This document shows, one piece after another, positions 43,617 through 52,004 of a stretch of 64,000 bases of DNA. The DNA comes from UBA11663 sp049616325. GTDB lineage: Bacteria; Bacteroidota; Bacteroidia; Flavobacteriales_D; Sanyastnellaceae. Where the stretch lies: positions 62,001-126,000 of the forward strand of contig JBMZHG010000002.1 in the NCBI GenBank assembly GCA_049616325.1. Direction: 5' to 3'. Within the stretch, counting starts at the first letter, position 1, and each line of letters opens with the position of its first letter. The position numbers and the translations under genes were made by a program. The notes under the pieces were generated by a model, which worked only from the letters and a program-made list of their open reading frames with translations, did no database searches and was not told where the DNA came from.

Positions 43617-43805
43617 ATGAACACGCAAGACGTCATCACCCCCCTCGCCAAATTCGTTGAATGGACCTTCAACACCGTGCTCGTTCCCATGAGCAACGGG
43701 TTCAATTGGGCAGTCATCGCACTTGGTTTGGCCGGGTTGGCCTTTTGGTTGCGTCTTCAAAGCCAGTACAACGCCAAGGCCGATCAGGACGGCACTATCA
43801 TGTGA
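43617..43805 (+). CDS. Small single-pass membrane protein (62 aa)
   Basis: A 62-residue product with a soluble amphipathic start (MNTQDVITPLAKFVEWTFN), one hydrophobic segment (WAVIALGLAGLAFWL, about residues 30-45) and a polar tail. Small membrane proteins of this plan are encoded near purD in many Flavobacteriales (DUF6341-like); this assignment is from context and is weak. A perfect promoter element supports it as a real gene. It converges on purD across about 50 bases. Confidence 0.7.
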   Translation: MNTQDVITPLAKFVEWTFNTVLVPMSNGFNWAVIALGLAGLAFWLRLQSQYNAKADQDGTIM

Positions 43806-43857
43806 TTCAGGCGATTGGAAACGCCTCTTTCGCTCCCTTAACGACCCTTTCTTTCCT

Positions 43858-45135
43858 TTACAGGACGTCTTGGCCGATGTCGCTGCGGCAAGTCTTTCCC
43901 TCAAAAGAGACGGCATCTGCCAGCGCGTAGCTCTTCTTCAGGGCGTTTTCTGGAGTTGCGGCCACGGCAGAGCACGCCAAAACTCGCCCGCCGTTGGTCA
44001 CCACGTTTCCTCGCGACGTGGACGTGCCCGCGTGGAAAAGCAGGGTGTCCTTGTCCAAACGATCGGGGGCAGTGATGGCTTTGCCTTTCTCGTAGCTGCC
44101 CGGGTACCCCTCTGAAACCAGCATCACCGTCGAACAAGTCCGGGGGTCGATTTGCAGGTGGTATTCGCTCAGGAGTCCCGCTCCCATGTTCTCAAACAAG
44201 TGCAACAGGTCGCTCTGAATGCGCGGCACAATCACTTCCGTTTCCGGATCACCCAGACGGCAGTTGTATTCCACGACATAGGGGTCGCCACCGACTTTCA
44301 TCAGGCCAAAAAACAGGAACCCGTTGTAGGGAATCCCATCCGAGGCCAGCCCTTTGACGGTCGGGATGATGATTTGGTTGAGCGCCTTTTCATGGAATTC
44401 GGCATCCATGAAAGGGACAGGGCTGATGGCTCCCATGCCGCCGGTGTTGGAGCCGGTGTCGCCCTCGCCGATGCGTTTGTAGTCTTTGGCGGAAGGCAGC
44501 AAGTGATACGCCTTGCCGTCCGTGACGACGAACATGCTGCATTCGATGCCGTCCATGAATTGCTCGATCACGACGCGTTCGCCCGCCGCGCCAAATGAGA
44601 CGCCTGAAAGCATGTCCTTCAGGACCGTTTCAGCTTCGGCCAAATCTTCGGTGATGATGACACCTTTTCCAGCAGCGAGGCCATCTGCCTTCAGCACGTA
44701 GGGGGAGTCCATGTTTCTGAGAAACGACAGCGCGTCGTCCAGTTGGGTGCCGTCAAACGCGCCGTAGGCGGCGGTAGGGATGTTGTGCCGCTGCATGAAG
44801 GCTTTCGCAAAGGATTTGCTTCCTTCCAGCTGTGCTCCCTCTTTTCTCGGTCCGACAACGACCAAGTCTGGGTGCTTTCCGCAGTCCTGAAGGTAGTTAA
44901 CCAACCCCTCCACCAAGGGGGCTTCTGGCCCCACAATCACGATGTTGATGTCGTGTTTCTTCAGGGCGCGGCTTACCGCGTCGTGGTTGCTCGCGTCCAA
45001 CTTCAAGTTCGTCGCAACGTCTGCCGTTCCAGCGTTGCCGGGGGCGACGAAAAGCTGGGTGAGAAACGAGCTTTGGGCCAGTTTCCAAGCCAGGGCATGT
45101 TCACGGCCTCCTGAGCCAATCAGCAACACGTTCAT
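43858..45135 (-). CDS. purD: Phosphoribosylamine-glycine ligase
   Basis: ATP-grasp enzyme that makes GAR from phosphoribosylamine, glycine and ATP in purine synthesis; 425 residues, the usual length. The N-terminus is MNVLLIGSGGREHALAWKL, the ATP-binding loop is YVLKADGLAAGKGV, and the metal/ATP region is FGLMKVGGDPYVVEYNCRLGDPET. The ATG at 45135 is chosen because it begins exactly at the family start and because a complete promoter with correct TTG spacing lies directly upstream. Confidence 0.97.
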   Translation of the reverse strand: MNVLLIGSGGREHALAWKLAQSSFLTQLFVAPGNAGTADVATNLKLDASNHDAVSRALKKHDINIVIVGPEAPLVEGLVNYLQDCGKHPDLVVVGPRKEGAQLEGSKSFAKAFMQRHNIPTAAYGAFDGTQLDDALSFLRNMDSPYVLKADGLAAGKGVIITEDLAEAETVLKDMLSGVSFGAAGERVVIEQFMDGIECSMFVVTDGKAYHLLPSAKDYKRIGEGDTGSNTGGMGAISPVPFMDAEFHEKALNQIIIPTVKGLASDGIPYNGFLFFGLMKVGGDPYVVEYNCRLGDPETEVIVPRIQSDLLHLFENMGAGLLSEYHLQIDPRTCSTVMLVSEGYPGSYEKGKAITAPDRLDKDTLLFHAGTSTSRGNVVTNGGRVLACSAVAATPENALKKSYALADAVSFEGKTCRSDIGQDVL

Positions 45136-45140
45136 GCAGA

Positions 45141-45171
45141 CAAAACTACGCCAGTGCCCGAGGTGCGGCAA
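45141..45171 (-). promoter_or_regulatory. Complete Bacteroidota promoter of purD
   Basis: Minus strand: TTG (45171 to 45169), 20 bases, TAGTTTTG (45148 to 45141), TCTGC, then the purD ATG. Both parts match the consensus and the element ends five bases before the start codon. It is the clearest case of a promoter abutting a start codon in the window. Confidence 0.8.
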
Positions 45172-45207
45172 GGCAGGTTTTCCACAACAAACGACCACTT
45201 TCCACGT

Positions 45208-45215
45208 TACCTTGG
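45208..45215 (+). promoter_or_regulatory. Possible promoter element of the glycosyltransferase gene
   Basis: TACCTTGG differs from TAnnTT(T/C)G at one position and is followed by GCGTC and the GTG start (spacer five bases). It diverges from the purD promoter. Confidence 0.45.
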
Positions 45216-45220
45216 GCGTC

Positions 45221-47005
45221 GTGCTGAGCGTGGTTGTCATTGCGAAAAACGAATCCCAAAACCTGCCCCGATGCTTGGCGTCCGTGGCGGGGGTTGCGGA
45301 CGACGTTGTGGTGGTGGATTCTGGGTCGACCGATGGCACAGCGGAAATTGCCAAGTCGTCGGGAGCAAGGGTCTTTCAGCGTGAATTCACGACCTACGCA
45401 GACCAAAAGAACTGGGCAGCCAACCAGGCCTCCCAACCTTATGTGCTGAGCTTGGACGCCGACGAGGCACTCAGTCCAGCATTGCGGGAAGAGATCCTGG
45501 CTTGGAAGGCAGGCCCAGGATTGGCCTCGGAGGTGCCGAATCGGGAAGCGTGGTCCATGCCCCGGTTGACGAATTATTGCGGCACGTGGGTTCGGCACGG
45601 GGGATGGTACCCGGACCGGAAAATTCGACTTTGGGCCGTAGGGTCAGGTGTGTGGCGTACGCCCGTGGAGGGCAGCATCTTGCACGAAGGGTGGGTGCCC
45701 GAGGCGGGCGTGGCCGTCCGTGAATTTGAGGGTGACCTGCTTCACTACAGCTACCACTCGACGTCCGACCACCACCGCCAATGGGCGAAATTCTCCACCC
45801 TGGGCGCCTGCGATGCCGTGTCGGCAGGAAGAAAATCTAGCCCTTGGAAACCCGCGCTTCGGTGGGTGTTCCAGGGGTTGAAGCAGTTCATCTTTCAAGG
45901 AGGTTGGCGCGACGGGAGAGCGGGGTGGGAAATCTCGCGTTGGAGCGCGCTTTCGGCGTACTGGAAATGGAAACAGGTTGGTGCCATTCGGGAGCTGGGT
46001 CAGACACACAGGGTGGGGGTGGTTCGTAGCGACGCCCTGGGCGACAACGTGGTTTCGTTGCCGATGGCAGGGGCCTTGAAGCGCGCGTTGCCTGAGGCAA
46101 AGGTGGTTTGGGTGTGCAGGGAATACGCGCGCCCCCTGGCAGATCGCTCCAGGGAGGTGGATGAAGTGCGCGTTTGGGACGGGGGGAAGGATGCCGCTGA
46201 AAACGCTGCGCTGTTCGAAGGACTGGATGCGGTGGTGTTTGCCTACCCTGAGCCCCAATTGATGTCCGCGGCAGCGCGGGCCGGGGTTCCTGTCCGGGTG
46301 GCAACCGGGCGGAGGTGGGCTTCGGTGCGGTGGGCCAATCGACGCATCTGGAGAAGCCGAAAGAATCGTCCAGAACACGAGGCGATGCAGGGTTTGCGGT
46401 TGCTTCACGCGCTCGCGATTCCGGCTCGTTGGCGGCATCCGGATCTCGGCGATTGGCTGGACCTTACTGGACTGCAAGGAAGCAGCAATGCGGACAGGGC
46501 CACGGAGTTGGTGCCGGCGGGTTGGTCTTCCCTGCAGGGAAGTGTGGTCCTTCACCCTGGAAACCACGGATCGGCGAACGGATGGTCGGTGGAGCGATTC
46601 GCAGAACTGGCCTCGCGGTTGCTCGAGCGCGGGGTTGCCGTGGTGGTGACCGGCACCGAATCCGAGCGGTTGGGCTTGAAGCCGGTGCTGAAGGCGCTCG
46701 ACGGTCGCCCTGCTGGGCTGGATGCGGTGGGGCGTTGGAGCTTGTCCGAACTGATGGACGTCTTGGATTCTGTGGGATGCGTCGTGGCTTCGAGCACAGG
46801 TCCCCTGCACGTGGCTTCGGCGTTGGGAACTCCGACCGTGGGGTTGTTCAGGACGAGCGCTCCCTTTTGGCCGGAGCGCTGGGGTCCTTTGGGAGGCGGT
46901 GCGGTGTTGACGGCCGAAGAATCGGAGACAGGAGGTGGCTTGGAGTTGGACGTGTCAGCCGTGGAGTCCGCGGTCTTCGACGTTTTGGGACGCGAGGTCG
47001 CCTGA
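45221..47005 (+). CDS. Bifunctional glycosyltransferase: GT2 (WaaE-like) fused to GT9 (heptosyltransferase-like)
   Basis: A 594-residue protein with two transferase domains. The first (about 1-255) is a GT2 enzyme of the WaaE/KdtX type: LSVVVIAKNESQNLPRCLAS, VVVDSGSTDGT and the metal-site LSLDADEALSP, then the NYCGTWVRHGGWYPD..IRLW segment typical of this subgroup. The second (about 270-594) is a GT9 enzyme: VGVVRSDALGDNVVSLPMA at its start, LHPGNHGSANGWSVERFAEL, and the sugar-nucleotide site SSTGPLHVASALGTPTVGLF. Both families act in LPS core assembly, so it probably adds two successive core sugars. The GTG start is inferred from the domain start and the promoter-like element. The gene overlaps the convergent O-antigen ligase gene by 51 bases. 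Confidence 0.88.
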   Translation: MLSVVVIAKNESQNLPRCLASVAGVADDVVVVDSGSTDGTAEIAKSSGARVFQREFTTYADQKNWAANQASQPYVLSLDADEALSPALREEILAWKAGPGLASEVPNREAWSMPRLTNYCGTWVRHGGWYPDRKIRLWAVGSGVWRTPVEGSILHEGWVPEAGVAVREFEGDLLHYSYHSTSDHHRQWAKFSTLGACDAVSAGRKSSPWKPALRWVFQGLKQFIFQGGWRDGRAGWEISRWSALSAYWKWKQVGAIRELGQTHRVGVVRSDALGDNVVSLPMAGALKRALPEAKVVWVCREYARPLADRSREVDEVRVWDGGKDAAENAALFEGLDAVVFAYPEPQLMSAAARAGVPVRVATGRRWASVRWANRRIWRSRKNRPEHEAMQGLRLLHALAIPARWRHPDLGDWLDLTGLQGSSNADRATELVPAGWSSLQGSVVLHPGNHGSANGWSVERFAELASRLLERGVAVVVTGTESERLGLKPVLKALDGRPAGLDAVGRWSLSELMDVLDSVGCVVASSTGPLHVASALGTPTVGLFRTSAPFWPERWGPLGGGAVLTAEESETGGGLELDVSAVESAVFDVLGREVA

Positions 47006-48478
47006 AGCGCCGAGCAGCGCCAAAAAGCTCACCACCACACCCGCTTGGGTTTCCCACGCATCTTCAAACAAGCAGGTGAGAACGACCACCGCCCCGCCCC
47101 AGAGGCACGCTCGGGAGGCGGTCCCCAACGCCGACCACCAAGACCAGCCCAACCCCAACCACAGGAGCACTGCGACGAGGCCTCCTGCGATGGCCCACGT
47201 CAAATGCTGCATGTGAGCGCGGTGGCGGTGTTGCGGGGCAAGTGAGGAACCCATCTCCCGGTAGCTTTCTTCCATGGCCAAGCCGGTGTCGCCCATGCCG
47301 TGACCCAACAAAAACGCGCGTTTCCACGCTTGAATACCCGCACGCCAATGCGCAAACCGTTGCAGGACGGCGTTGCCCGAGGGGCTTCCACCGTCACGCC
47401 ACATTTCCCATTCGCGACGCAATTGACGCATGCGCAGTGCCAGCCCACGGGCCTCGGTCGCGTTGGTTGCCCCGTTTTCAATCGCCTTTACCTCGGCGGG
47501 CAGAAGCCTGCGAATGTGTTCGCCGTCCTTGGGCCAGCCTTTGGAGGTCAAGTAGCGCAACAGGCGGTCGCGGTTGCTGAACCCTTGAGCGTTGTGAAAA
47601 TCCAGCGGCACCTCGCTGACGTCCGACCAGGCTTCCGGCCATTCTTGTTCGCAGACGAGTACGTATACCCGGTGCCCCCCTTCGGACAACTCGCGTTCCG
47701 GAGCATGCGTGTACCGATTCCCAAGGGCTGTGTATTCTGGCATCTCCCCGCTCGGGCTGGGAAGCGGCACAGGCTGAAGCCAAACGGCAGCTGCCGCCAG
47801 GACCCCCAAGACCGAGCCAACGACTCCCAACCGCAACAAGGCGCGGTGCTGGGGCCACGCCTCCCACACCACCCAAAGCACAGACATCGGCAAGAGAACC
47901 GCGCTGGTCAGGGATCCCGTCGCAGCGGAAAAGGCCGCCCAGCTTGTTGCAAACGCCGCAACCTGCCACTTTGGCTGGGTGCGCGCCCCCCATACCAACC
48001 CAAGGCTTGCCAACGTCGACAACCGAATGTGCGACATCCATGGAGACCAAGCACGCCCGTCGAGTTCCACGCCTTGGAATCCTTTCCAAGTGCCCCAAAC
48101 CAGGCACCCGAGCAGCGCAAGTCCTGCACTTCGAAAAACCCAGGCGGAAGCCTTCTCAAACGAAAGAGGTACCCACAGCCAAGCGCCTGCAAGAAGCAGC
48201 ATCGGCAGTTGAATCGTCCAAAGCCGGGACCCCCACGCCATGTTCTCCGTCCAAATCAGCGAAGCAGTTTGCCATCCGAGCACCAGTGCCAGCCAAAACC
48301 ACGGCGCCTTCCGAACCCTTTCCCAGGACCAAGAGACAGGCGTCTTCAGCGCCAAAACGAAGGCGCATGCTGTGACCCAGGCCGTTCCAACGGACATCGC
48401 AGCATGCGACCAAGGCGCACCCCAAATCAACAGGGCCCATCCTCCCAGGGCGGCTTCAGCAGGCCTGGGCAACGTCAT
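46955..48478 (-). CDS. O-antigen ligase family membrane protein
   Basis: A 507-residue polytopic protein with about ten hydrophobic segments and one large periplasmic loop (about 235-400), the plan of the Wzy_C/WaaL O-antigen ligase and polymerase superfamily. The late segment RAGIQAWKRAFLLGHGMGD, followed by a His-rich HRHRAHMQHLTW and a last helical pair, matches the ligase region where a conserved Arg and His reside. It may join O-antigen or a similar glycan to lipid A core; in T9SS bacteria such lipopolysaccharides can anchor cargo. The ATG at 48478 overlaps the S41 protease stop (TGATG). Its end overlaps the glycosyltransferase gene on the other strand. Confidence 0.8.
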   Translation of the reverse strand: MTLPRPAEAALGGWALLIWGAPWSHAAMSVGTAWVTACAFVLALKTPVSWSWERVRKAPWFWLALVLGWQTASLIWTENMAWGSRLWTIQLPMLLLAGAWLWVPLSFEKASAWVFRSAGLALLGCLVWGTWKGFQGVELDGRAWSPWMSHIRLSTLASLGLVWGARTQPKWQVAAFATSWAAFSAATGSLTSAVLLPMSVLWVVWEAWPQHRALLRLGVVGSVLGVLAAAAVWLQPVPLPSPSGEMPEYTALGNRYTHAPERELSEGGHRVYVLVCEQEWPEAWSDVSEVPLDFHNAQGFSNRDRLLRYLTSKGWPKDGEHIRRLLPAEVKAIENGATNATEARGLALRMRQLRREWEMWRDGGSPSGNAVLQRFAHWRAGIQAWKRAFLLGHGMGDTGLAMEESYREMGSSLAPQHRHRAHMQHLTWAIAGGLVAVLLWLGLGWSWWSALGTASRACLWGGAVVVLTCLFEDAWETQAGVVVSFLALLGASGDLASQNVEDRGLHG

Positions 48479-50139
48479 CAAGGTCGGGCTTCAGGTCCGG
48501 TCAACAGGTCCGCGTACTCCCCTGTTTCAAGAAGATCTACGGCGCGCAACGCCACGGGGTCGTGAATCAACCCGTGCCGGTATTCCCCGGACGTGTTGTA
48601 AAAGTGCGCCACCAACTCCTGTTCCAACGCCCGTTGAACCTCGGCCTTGTGCCGCTCGAGGTCCGCGGCGACGTTGGCTCGCAACCCCGTTTTGAGTGCC
48701 TCAAGCGAGGCCGCGTTTTCCACGTCCAGCAACTCCTCTTGAGCCGTGGTTTGGAGCGTTTCGAAGGCCTTCATGGTTTGGGATGCGTAGGGCACTTCGG
48801 CCAAGGCAGCGACGTCGTTCACAAAGACGAGCCAGATGGCCTCGGACAAGGTGAATTCCGCCGCGTCGTCCGGCACGCGAAGCTGCTCGCGCTGCCGCAC
48901 GGCGAAGTCAAACAGCACTCCGTTCTCTAGCAGTCCTTGAAGCACGTAATTCGATTCCGGAAGAGGGATTTCGACGTCCGGGATGACGCCCCGCCCTTCG
49001 AGTACCTCCCGACCGCTCATGGTGTAGAAGGTCTTGAGGGTGGAATCTGCTTGGGCGTGAACTTCGCCGGCGTCGTCTCTGTGGCTGTAATCGAGGCGTT
49101 GAACGCATCTTCCGCTTGGCGTGTAGTACTTCGCCACCGTCACCTTCATTCGGGTCCCGTAGGCGAGTTTTTTGGTCTGTTGAACAAGCCCCTTCCCAAA
49201 CGACTCCGACCCCACCACGATTCCCCGGTCCAAATCCTGCACAGTTCCTGCCACGATTTCACTCGCCGAGGCCGATTTGCCGTCCACCAAAATCGCGATG
49301 GGCAGGTCGGGACGAAGGGCGTTCGCGCGCGTTTTGTAGGACTTGTTCCAGTCGGGGGTTTTGCCCTTGGTGCTGACCACTTCCTGCCCTTTCCCCACAA
49401 AGAGGTTGACCATGGCGATGGCCTCGCGAAGCAACCCGCCCCCGTTGCCACGGAGGTCGATGACGACGTTTTCTGCGCCGAGGGAGTCGGTGAGGTTGAC
49501 GAGCGCTTTGCGCACCTCGCTGCTGGCCGTTTTGGTGAACGAGCTCAAGGCCAAATACCCTGTTTTTTCGCTCAACATGCCCTGGTACGGGACGTCCGGC
49601 ACCTTGACTTTTTGGCGTTGCAGAGTGAAGGAAAGGAGCTCACGCGTTCCGGGTCGTTCGAGCTCGACTTGGACCTCCGTGCCGGTGGCACCTTGAAGGA
49701 GGTCGCCAACCTGTTCTTGTTCGAGGCCGGAGATGTCTCGGCCGTCGACACGCTTCAAGACGTCGCCGAGTCGAATTCCCGCAACGTCGGCGGGTTCGCC
49801 CTCGAGCAAGTCGACCACGACGGTTTCGCCTTTTTTGGTTTCAATGCTGGCGCCCACGCCGCCGTATTCCCCGGTTTGCATGAACCGCACGTCCTCCATT
49901 TTGGACTCCGGGAAATACCTGGTGTAGGGGTCGAGCTGCTCCAGCATCGCCTTGATGCCGGTTTCCATCAATTCTCCCGGCGCGAGCTCGTCGACGTAGA
50001 ACAAATTGAGTTCTCGGAAAGCCGATTGCATGATTTCGAGCTGCTTAGACATTTCGAAGTAGTCGTCCTTGACGGCGGTGGCAGCCAAAAGAAACACGAG
50101 GGCTGCTGGAAGCCCGAGCAAAATCATCAATCGACGCAT
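48478..50139 (-). CDS. S41 family C-terminal processing peptidase
   Basis: Periplasmic serine protease of 553 residues. It has an N-terminal signal anchor (LMILLGLPAALVFLLAATA), a helical segment with LDPYTRYFPES, a PDZ domain (GGVGASIETKKGETVV ... GIRLGDVLKRVDGRDI, about 90-180) and the S41 catalytic core with the Ser in LVDGKSASASEIVAG and the Lys in SESFGKGLVQ. The C-terminal 170 residues are a helical domain found in Bacteroidota homologues. Targets are unknown; Ctp/Prc proteases trim envelope proteins. It sits between rnpA and the O-antigen ligase gene. Confidence 0.92.
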   Translation of the reverse strand: MRRLMILLGLPAALVFLLAATAVKDDYFEMSKQLEIMQSAFRELNLFYVDELAPGELMETGIKAMLEQLDPYTRYFPESKMEDVRFMQTGEYGGVGASIETKKGETVVVDLLEGEPADVAGIRLGDVLKRVDGRDISGLEQEQVGDLLQGATGTEVQVELERPGTRELLSFTLQRQKVKVPDVPYQGMLSEKTGYLALSSFTKTASSEVRKALVNLTDSLGAENVVIDLRGNGGGLLREAIAMVNLFVGKGQEVVSTKGKTPDWNKSYKTRANALRPDLPIAILVDGKSASASEIVAGTVQDLDRGIVVGSESFGKGLVQQTKKLAYGTRMKVTVAKYYTPSGRCVQRLDYSHRDDAGEVHAQADSTLKTFYTMSGREVLEGRGVIPDVEIPLPESNYVLQGLLENGVLFDFAVRQREQLRVPDDAAEFTLSEAIWLVFVNDVAALAEVPYASQTMKAFETLQTTAQEELLDVENAASLEALKTGLRANVAADLERHKAEVQRALEQELVAHFYNTSGEYRHGLIHDPVALRAVDLLETGEYADLLTGPEARP

Positions 50140-50163
50140 GCGAAGCGAGGTTCAGGAAGGGTT

Positions 50164-50562
50164 CTAACGAGCGGAATCCGACGCAGCATTCACTTCGTCA
50201 GCCAAGCGCTTGCAGATGCGTCGCAGCAGCAGCTGGCAGTCCGCAAACGTTGGAATCTCGTTTCCCACAAAGATGAACACGACGGCCCATTGCGGGGCGC
50301 CAGGTTCCCAATTTTTGGCGAGCGCAGTTTTTTCCACCCGCCAGGCTTCCCGCAACAAGCGCTTGATGCGGTTGCGATCAACTGCGCGGCGGAAGCGCTT
50401 TTTCCCCACGGAAAACGCAGCTTGAAACGGCACCGGATGGGGGAGTTCGGCTCGGGTGGCCCGAACCATCACAGGAAACGCCTTGATTTTCAGTCCCTTC
50501 TCAAACGCAAGGTCCATCACTGCGGTCGACTTCAACCGCTCGCGCTTGGAGAGGGTGTGCAC
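50164..50562 (-). CDS. rnpA: Ribonuclease P protein component
   Basis: Protein subunit of RNase P, which matures tRNA 5' ends. The 132-residue product starts with TLSKRERLKS and has FSVGKKRFRRAVDRNRIKRLLREA, containing the RNR motif of the family. The start is a GTG directly after the hemD stop (TGA then GTG with no gap), so it is translated by coupling. It is not near dnaA or rpmH as in many bacteria, but the hemD-rnpA-S41 order is known from Bacteroidota. Confidence 0.93.
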   Translation of the reverse strand: MHTLSKRERLKSTAVMDLAFEKGLKIKAFPVMVRATRAELPHPVPFQAAFSVGKKRFRRAVDRNRIKRLLREAWRVEKTALAKNWEPGAPQWAVVFIFVGNEIPTFADCQLLLRRICKRLADEVNAASDSAR

Positions 50563-51303
50563 TCAGCTTGCGATGTATTGCTCCAGCGCCATGGTCATGG
50601 AAGGAGCCTTGGCGGTAGGCGCGTTGATGTCGATGCGCAACCCGGCGGCTTCGGCAGCCTTGGCTGTCGTGGGCCCAAACACCGCAATGCGCGTCGTTCC
50701 CTGCTCAAAATCCGGGAAGTTCTTGAACAACGACTCGATGCCGCTTGGGCTGAAAAACACCAAAACGTCGTATTTGACGTCGCTCAGGTCACTCAAGTCA
50801 GAGCACACAGTGCGGTACATGACGGCTCGGGAGTACGTAAACCCGCCCGAATCCAACGCGTTGGGGATGCTGTCCTTTAGCAAATCCGAACAGGGCAACA
50901 GGAACTTTTCGCTCTTATGCTTTTTCATCAGGGCCACCACCTCGTCAAACTTGATGGTGCCGTGGAAAATCTTACGCTTGCGGTACTGCACGTATTTCTG
51001 CAAGTAGTACGCTGTGCTCTCGGAAATGCAGAAGTACTTCATGGAATCGGGCACCTCAAAGCGCATTTCCTTTGCCATTCGGAAATAGTGATCAACGGCG
51101 AGGCGACTCGTCAAAATGACGGCGGTGTGCTCTGCCAAATCAATGCGCTGCTGCCGAAACTCCTGAGCATCCATGCCTTCCACGTGAATGAAAGGACGGA
51201 AATCAATCGTGAGTTTCTGCCGATCCGCCAAGAAGAAGTAGGGCGACTTCTCCGTGGATGGCTTGGGCTGCGAGATCAGGACGGTTTTGATCTTTTGGGC
51301 CAT
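50563..51303 (-). CDS. hemD: Uroporphyrinogen-III synthase (Bacteroidota type)
   Basis: Cyclises hydroxymethylbilane to uroporphyrinogen III in heme synthesis; 246 residues in two alternating domains. Recognisable features are KTVLISQPKPSTEKSPYF at the start, HTAVILTSRLAVDHYFRMA, the central FLLPCSDLLKDSIPNAL and VLVFFSPSGIESLFKNFPDF, and RIAVFGPTTAKAAEAAGL, all typical of the divergent HemD of Bacteroidota. It is Lys- and Phe-rich compared with its neighbours, reflecting strong conservation. It lies between the DUF4271 gene and rnpA, a conserved order. Confidence 0.9.
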   Translation of the reverse strand: MAQKIKTVLISQPKPSTEKSPYFFLADRQKLTIDFRPFIHVEGMDAQEFRQQRIDLAEHTAVILTSRLAVDHYFRMAKEMRFEVPDSMKYFCISESTAYYLQKYVQYRKRKIFHGTIKFDEVVALMKKHKSEKFLLPCSDLLKDSIPNALDSGGFTYSRAVMYRTVCSDLSDLSDVKYDVLVFFSPSGIESLFKNFPDFEQGTTRIAVFGPTTAKAAEAAGLRIDINAPTAKAPSMTMALEQYIAS

Positions 51304-51326
51304 GAGTCGTGCGATTCAATGTCCTC

Positions 51327-52001
51327 TTACAGGGCGAGGCGCATGCTCCAGAGAATCCAAAACAGTGCCCAGCCCCATTCGAGGGTGCAAAGATACAAGA
51401 TTCCAACAACCCGCTGTGAGTTGTTGCCTTGAATCAACTGCGAGGCTCGCAGGGCGCTGTGCAACGACGCCGCCGCGAACACCGCCAAGACCCCCCAATT
51501 CGCGGCTGCGGAGACTTTCACGTAGGGATTCAGCGCGGCCACCGTGGCCCAGCAACCCAAGCCGATGCCCGCCCAAGCTTGGTTGTGGCGGTGCAGTTCG
51601 ACCAAGGTGCTGGCGAGGTCGCCCGCACCAAAGGCCACCCGCGCGCCCAACCATTTCACTCCCGTGCCGGCCGCAAGCCAGGGCAGAACGGCCCAAGGGG
51701 AAGGCACCGCGACCCCGCTTTCCCGAAGCACAGCCATACCTGCGACCAATCCCAAGGCGCCGACCCCATGGTTCAAAATCACCCCGAGGGTGCGGGGCGT
51801 TTCCGAGGCGTTGCGTGTCGAGAGGTTTCGGGGTTTGGTCCAAGCCCAGGCAAGCCTTTTGGCCTCCCTCGGAAAGGCCGCCAGCAAAAGCCACGTTCCC
51901 GCCAAGGCGCAGACTGACAGCCACAACGGCGCCATCTTCGGCAAAGCCCACGGGATCAATTCAGCGCCCTCATGCATGGGCCGAAGTTCGGTCATCAGCA
52001 T
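51327..52001 (-). CDS. DUF4271 membrane protein
   Basis: A 224-residue membrane protein with about six hydrophobic segments ending GILYLCTLEWGWALFWILW. The YLCTLE motif in the last helical hairpin and the position directly upstream of hemD identify DUF4271, a Bacteroidota-specific family without known function. An ATG at 52001 is chosen; a GTG at 52004 follows the upstream stop codon directly and an ATG at 51995 is also possible. It is translationally close-coupled to the lamin-tail gene. Confidence 0.8.
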   Translation of the reverse strand: MLMTELRPMHEGAELIPWALPKMAPLWLSVCALAGTWLLLAAFPREAKRLAWAWTKPRNLSTRNASETPRTLGVILNHGVGALGLVAGMAVLRESGVAVPSPWAVLPWLAAGTGVKWLGARVAFGAGDLASTLVELHRHNQAWAGIGLGCWATVAALNPYVKVSAAANWGVLAVFAAASLHSALRASQLIQGNNSQRVVGILYLCTLEWGWALFWILWSMRLAL

Positions 52002-52004
52002 CAC

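Noticed and set aside
43858..45354. 73-codon N-terminal extension of purD
   Set aside because: The extension is antisense to the glycosyltransferase gene. The family start and the promoter place the ATG at 45135.
48937..50880. 647-codon plus-strand open frame
   Set aside because: It is antisense to the S41 protease, rnpA and hemD, which are all clear family members. No motif is found in the translation.
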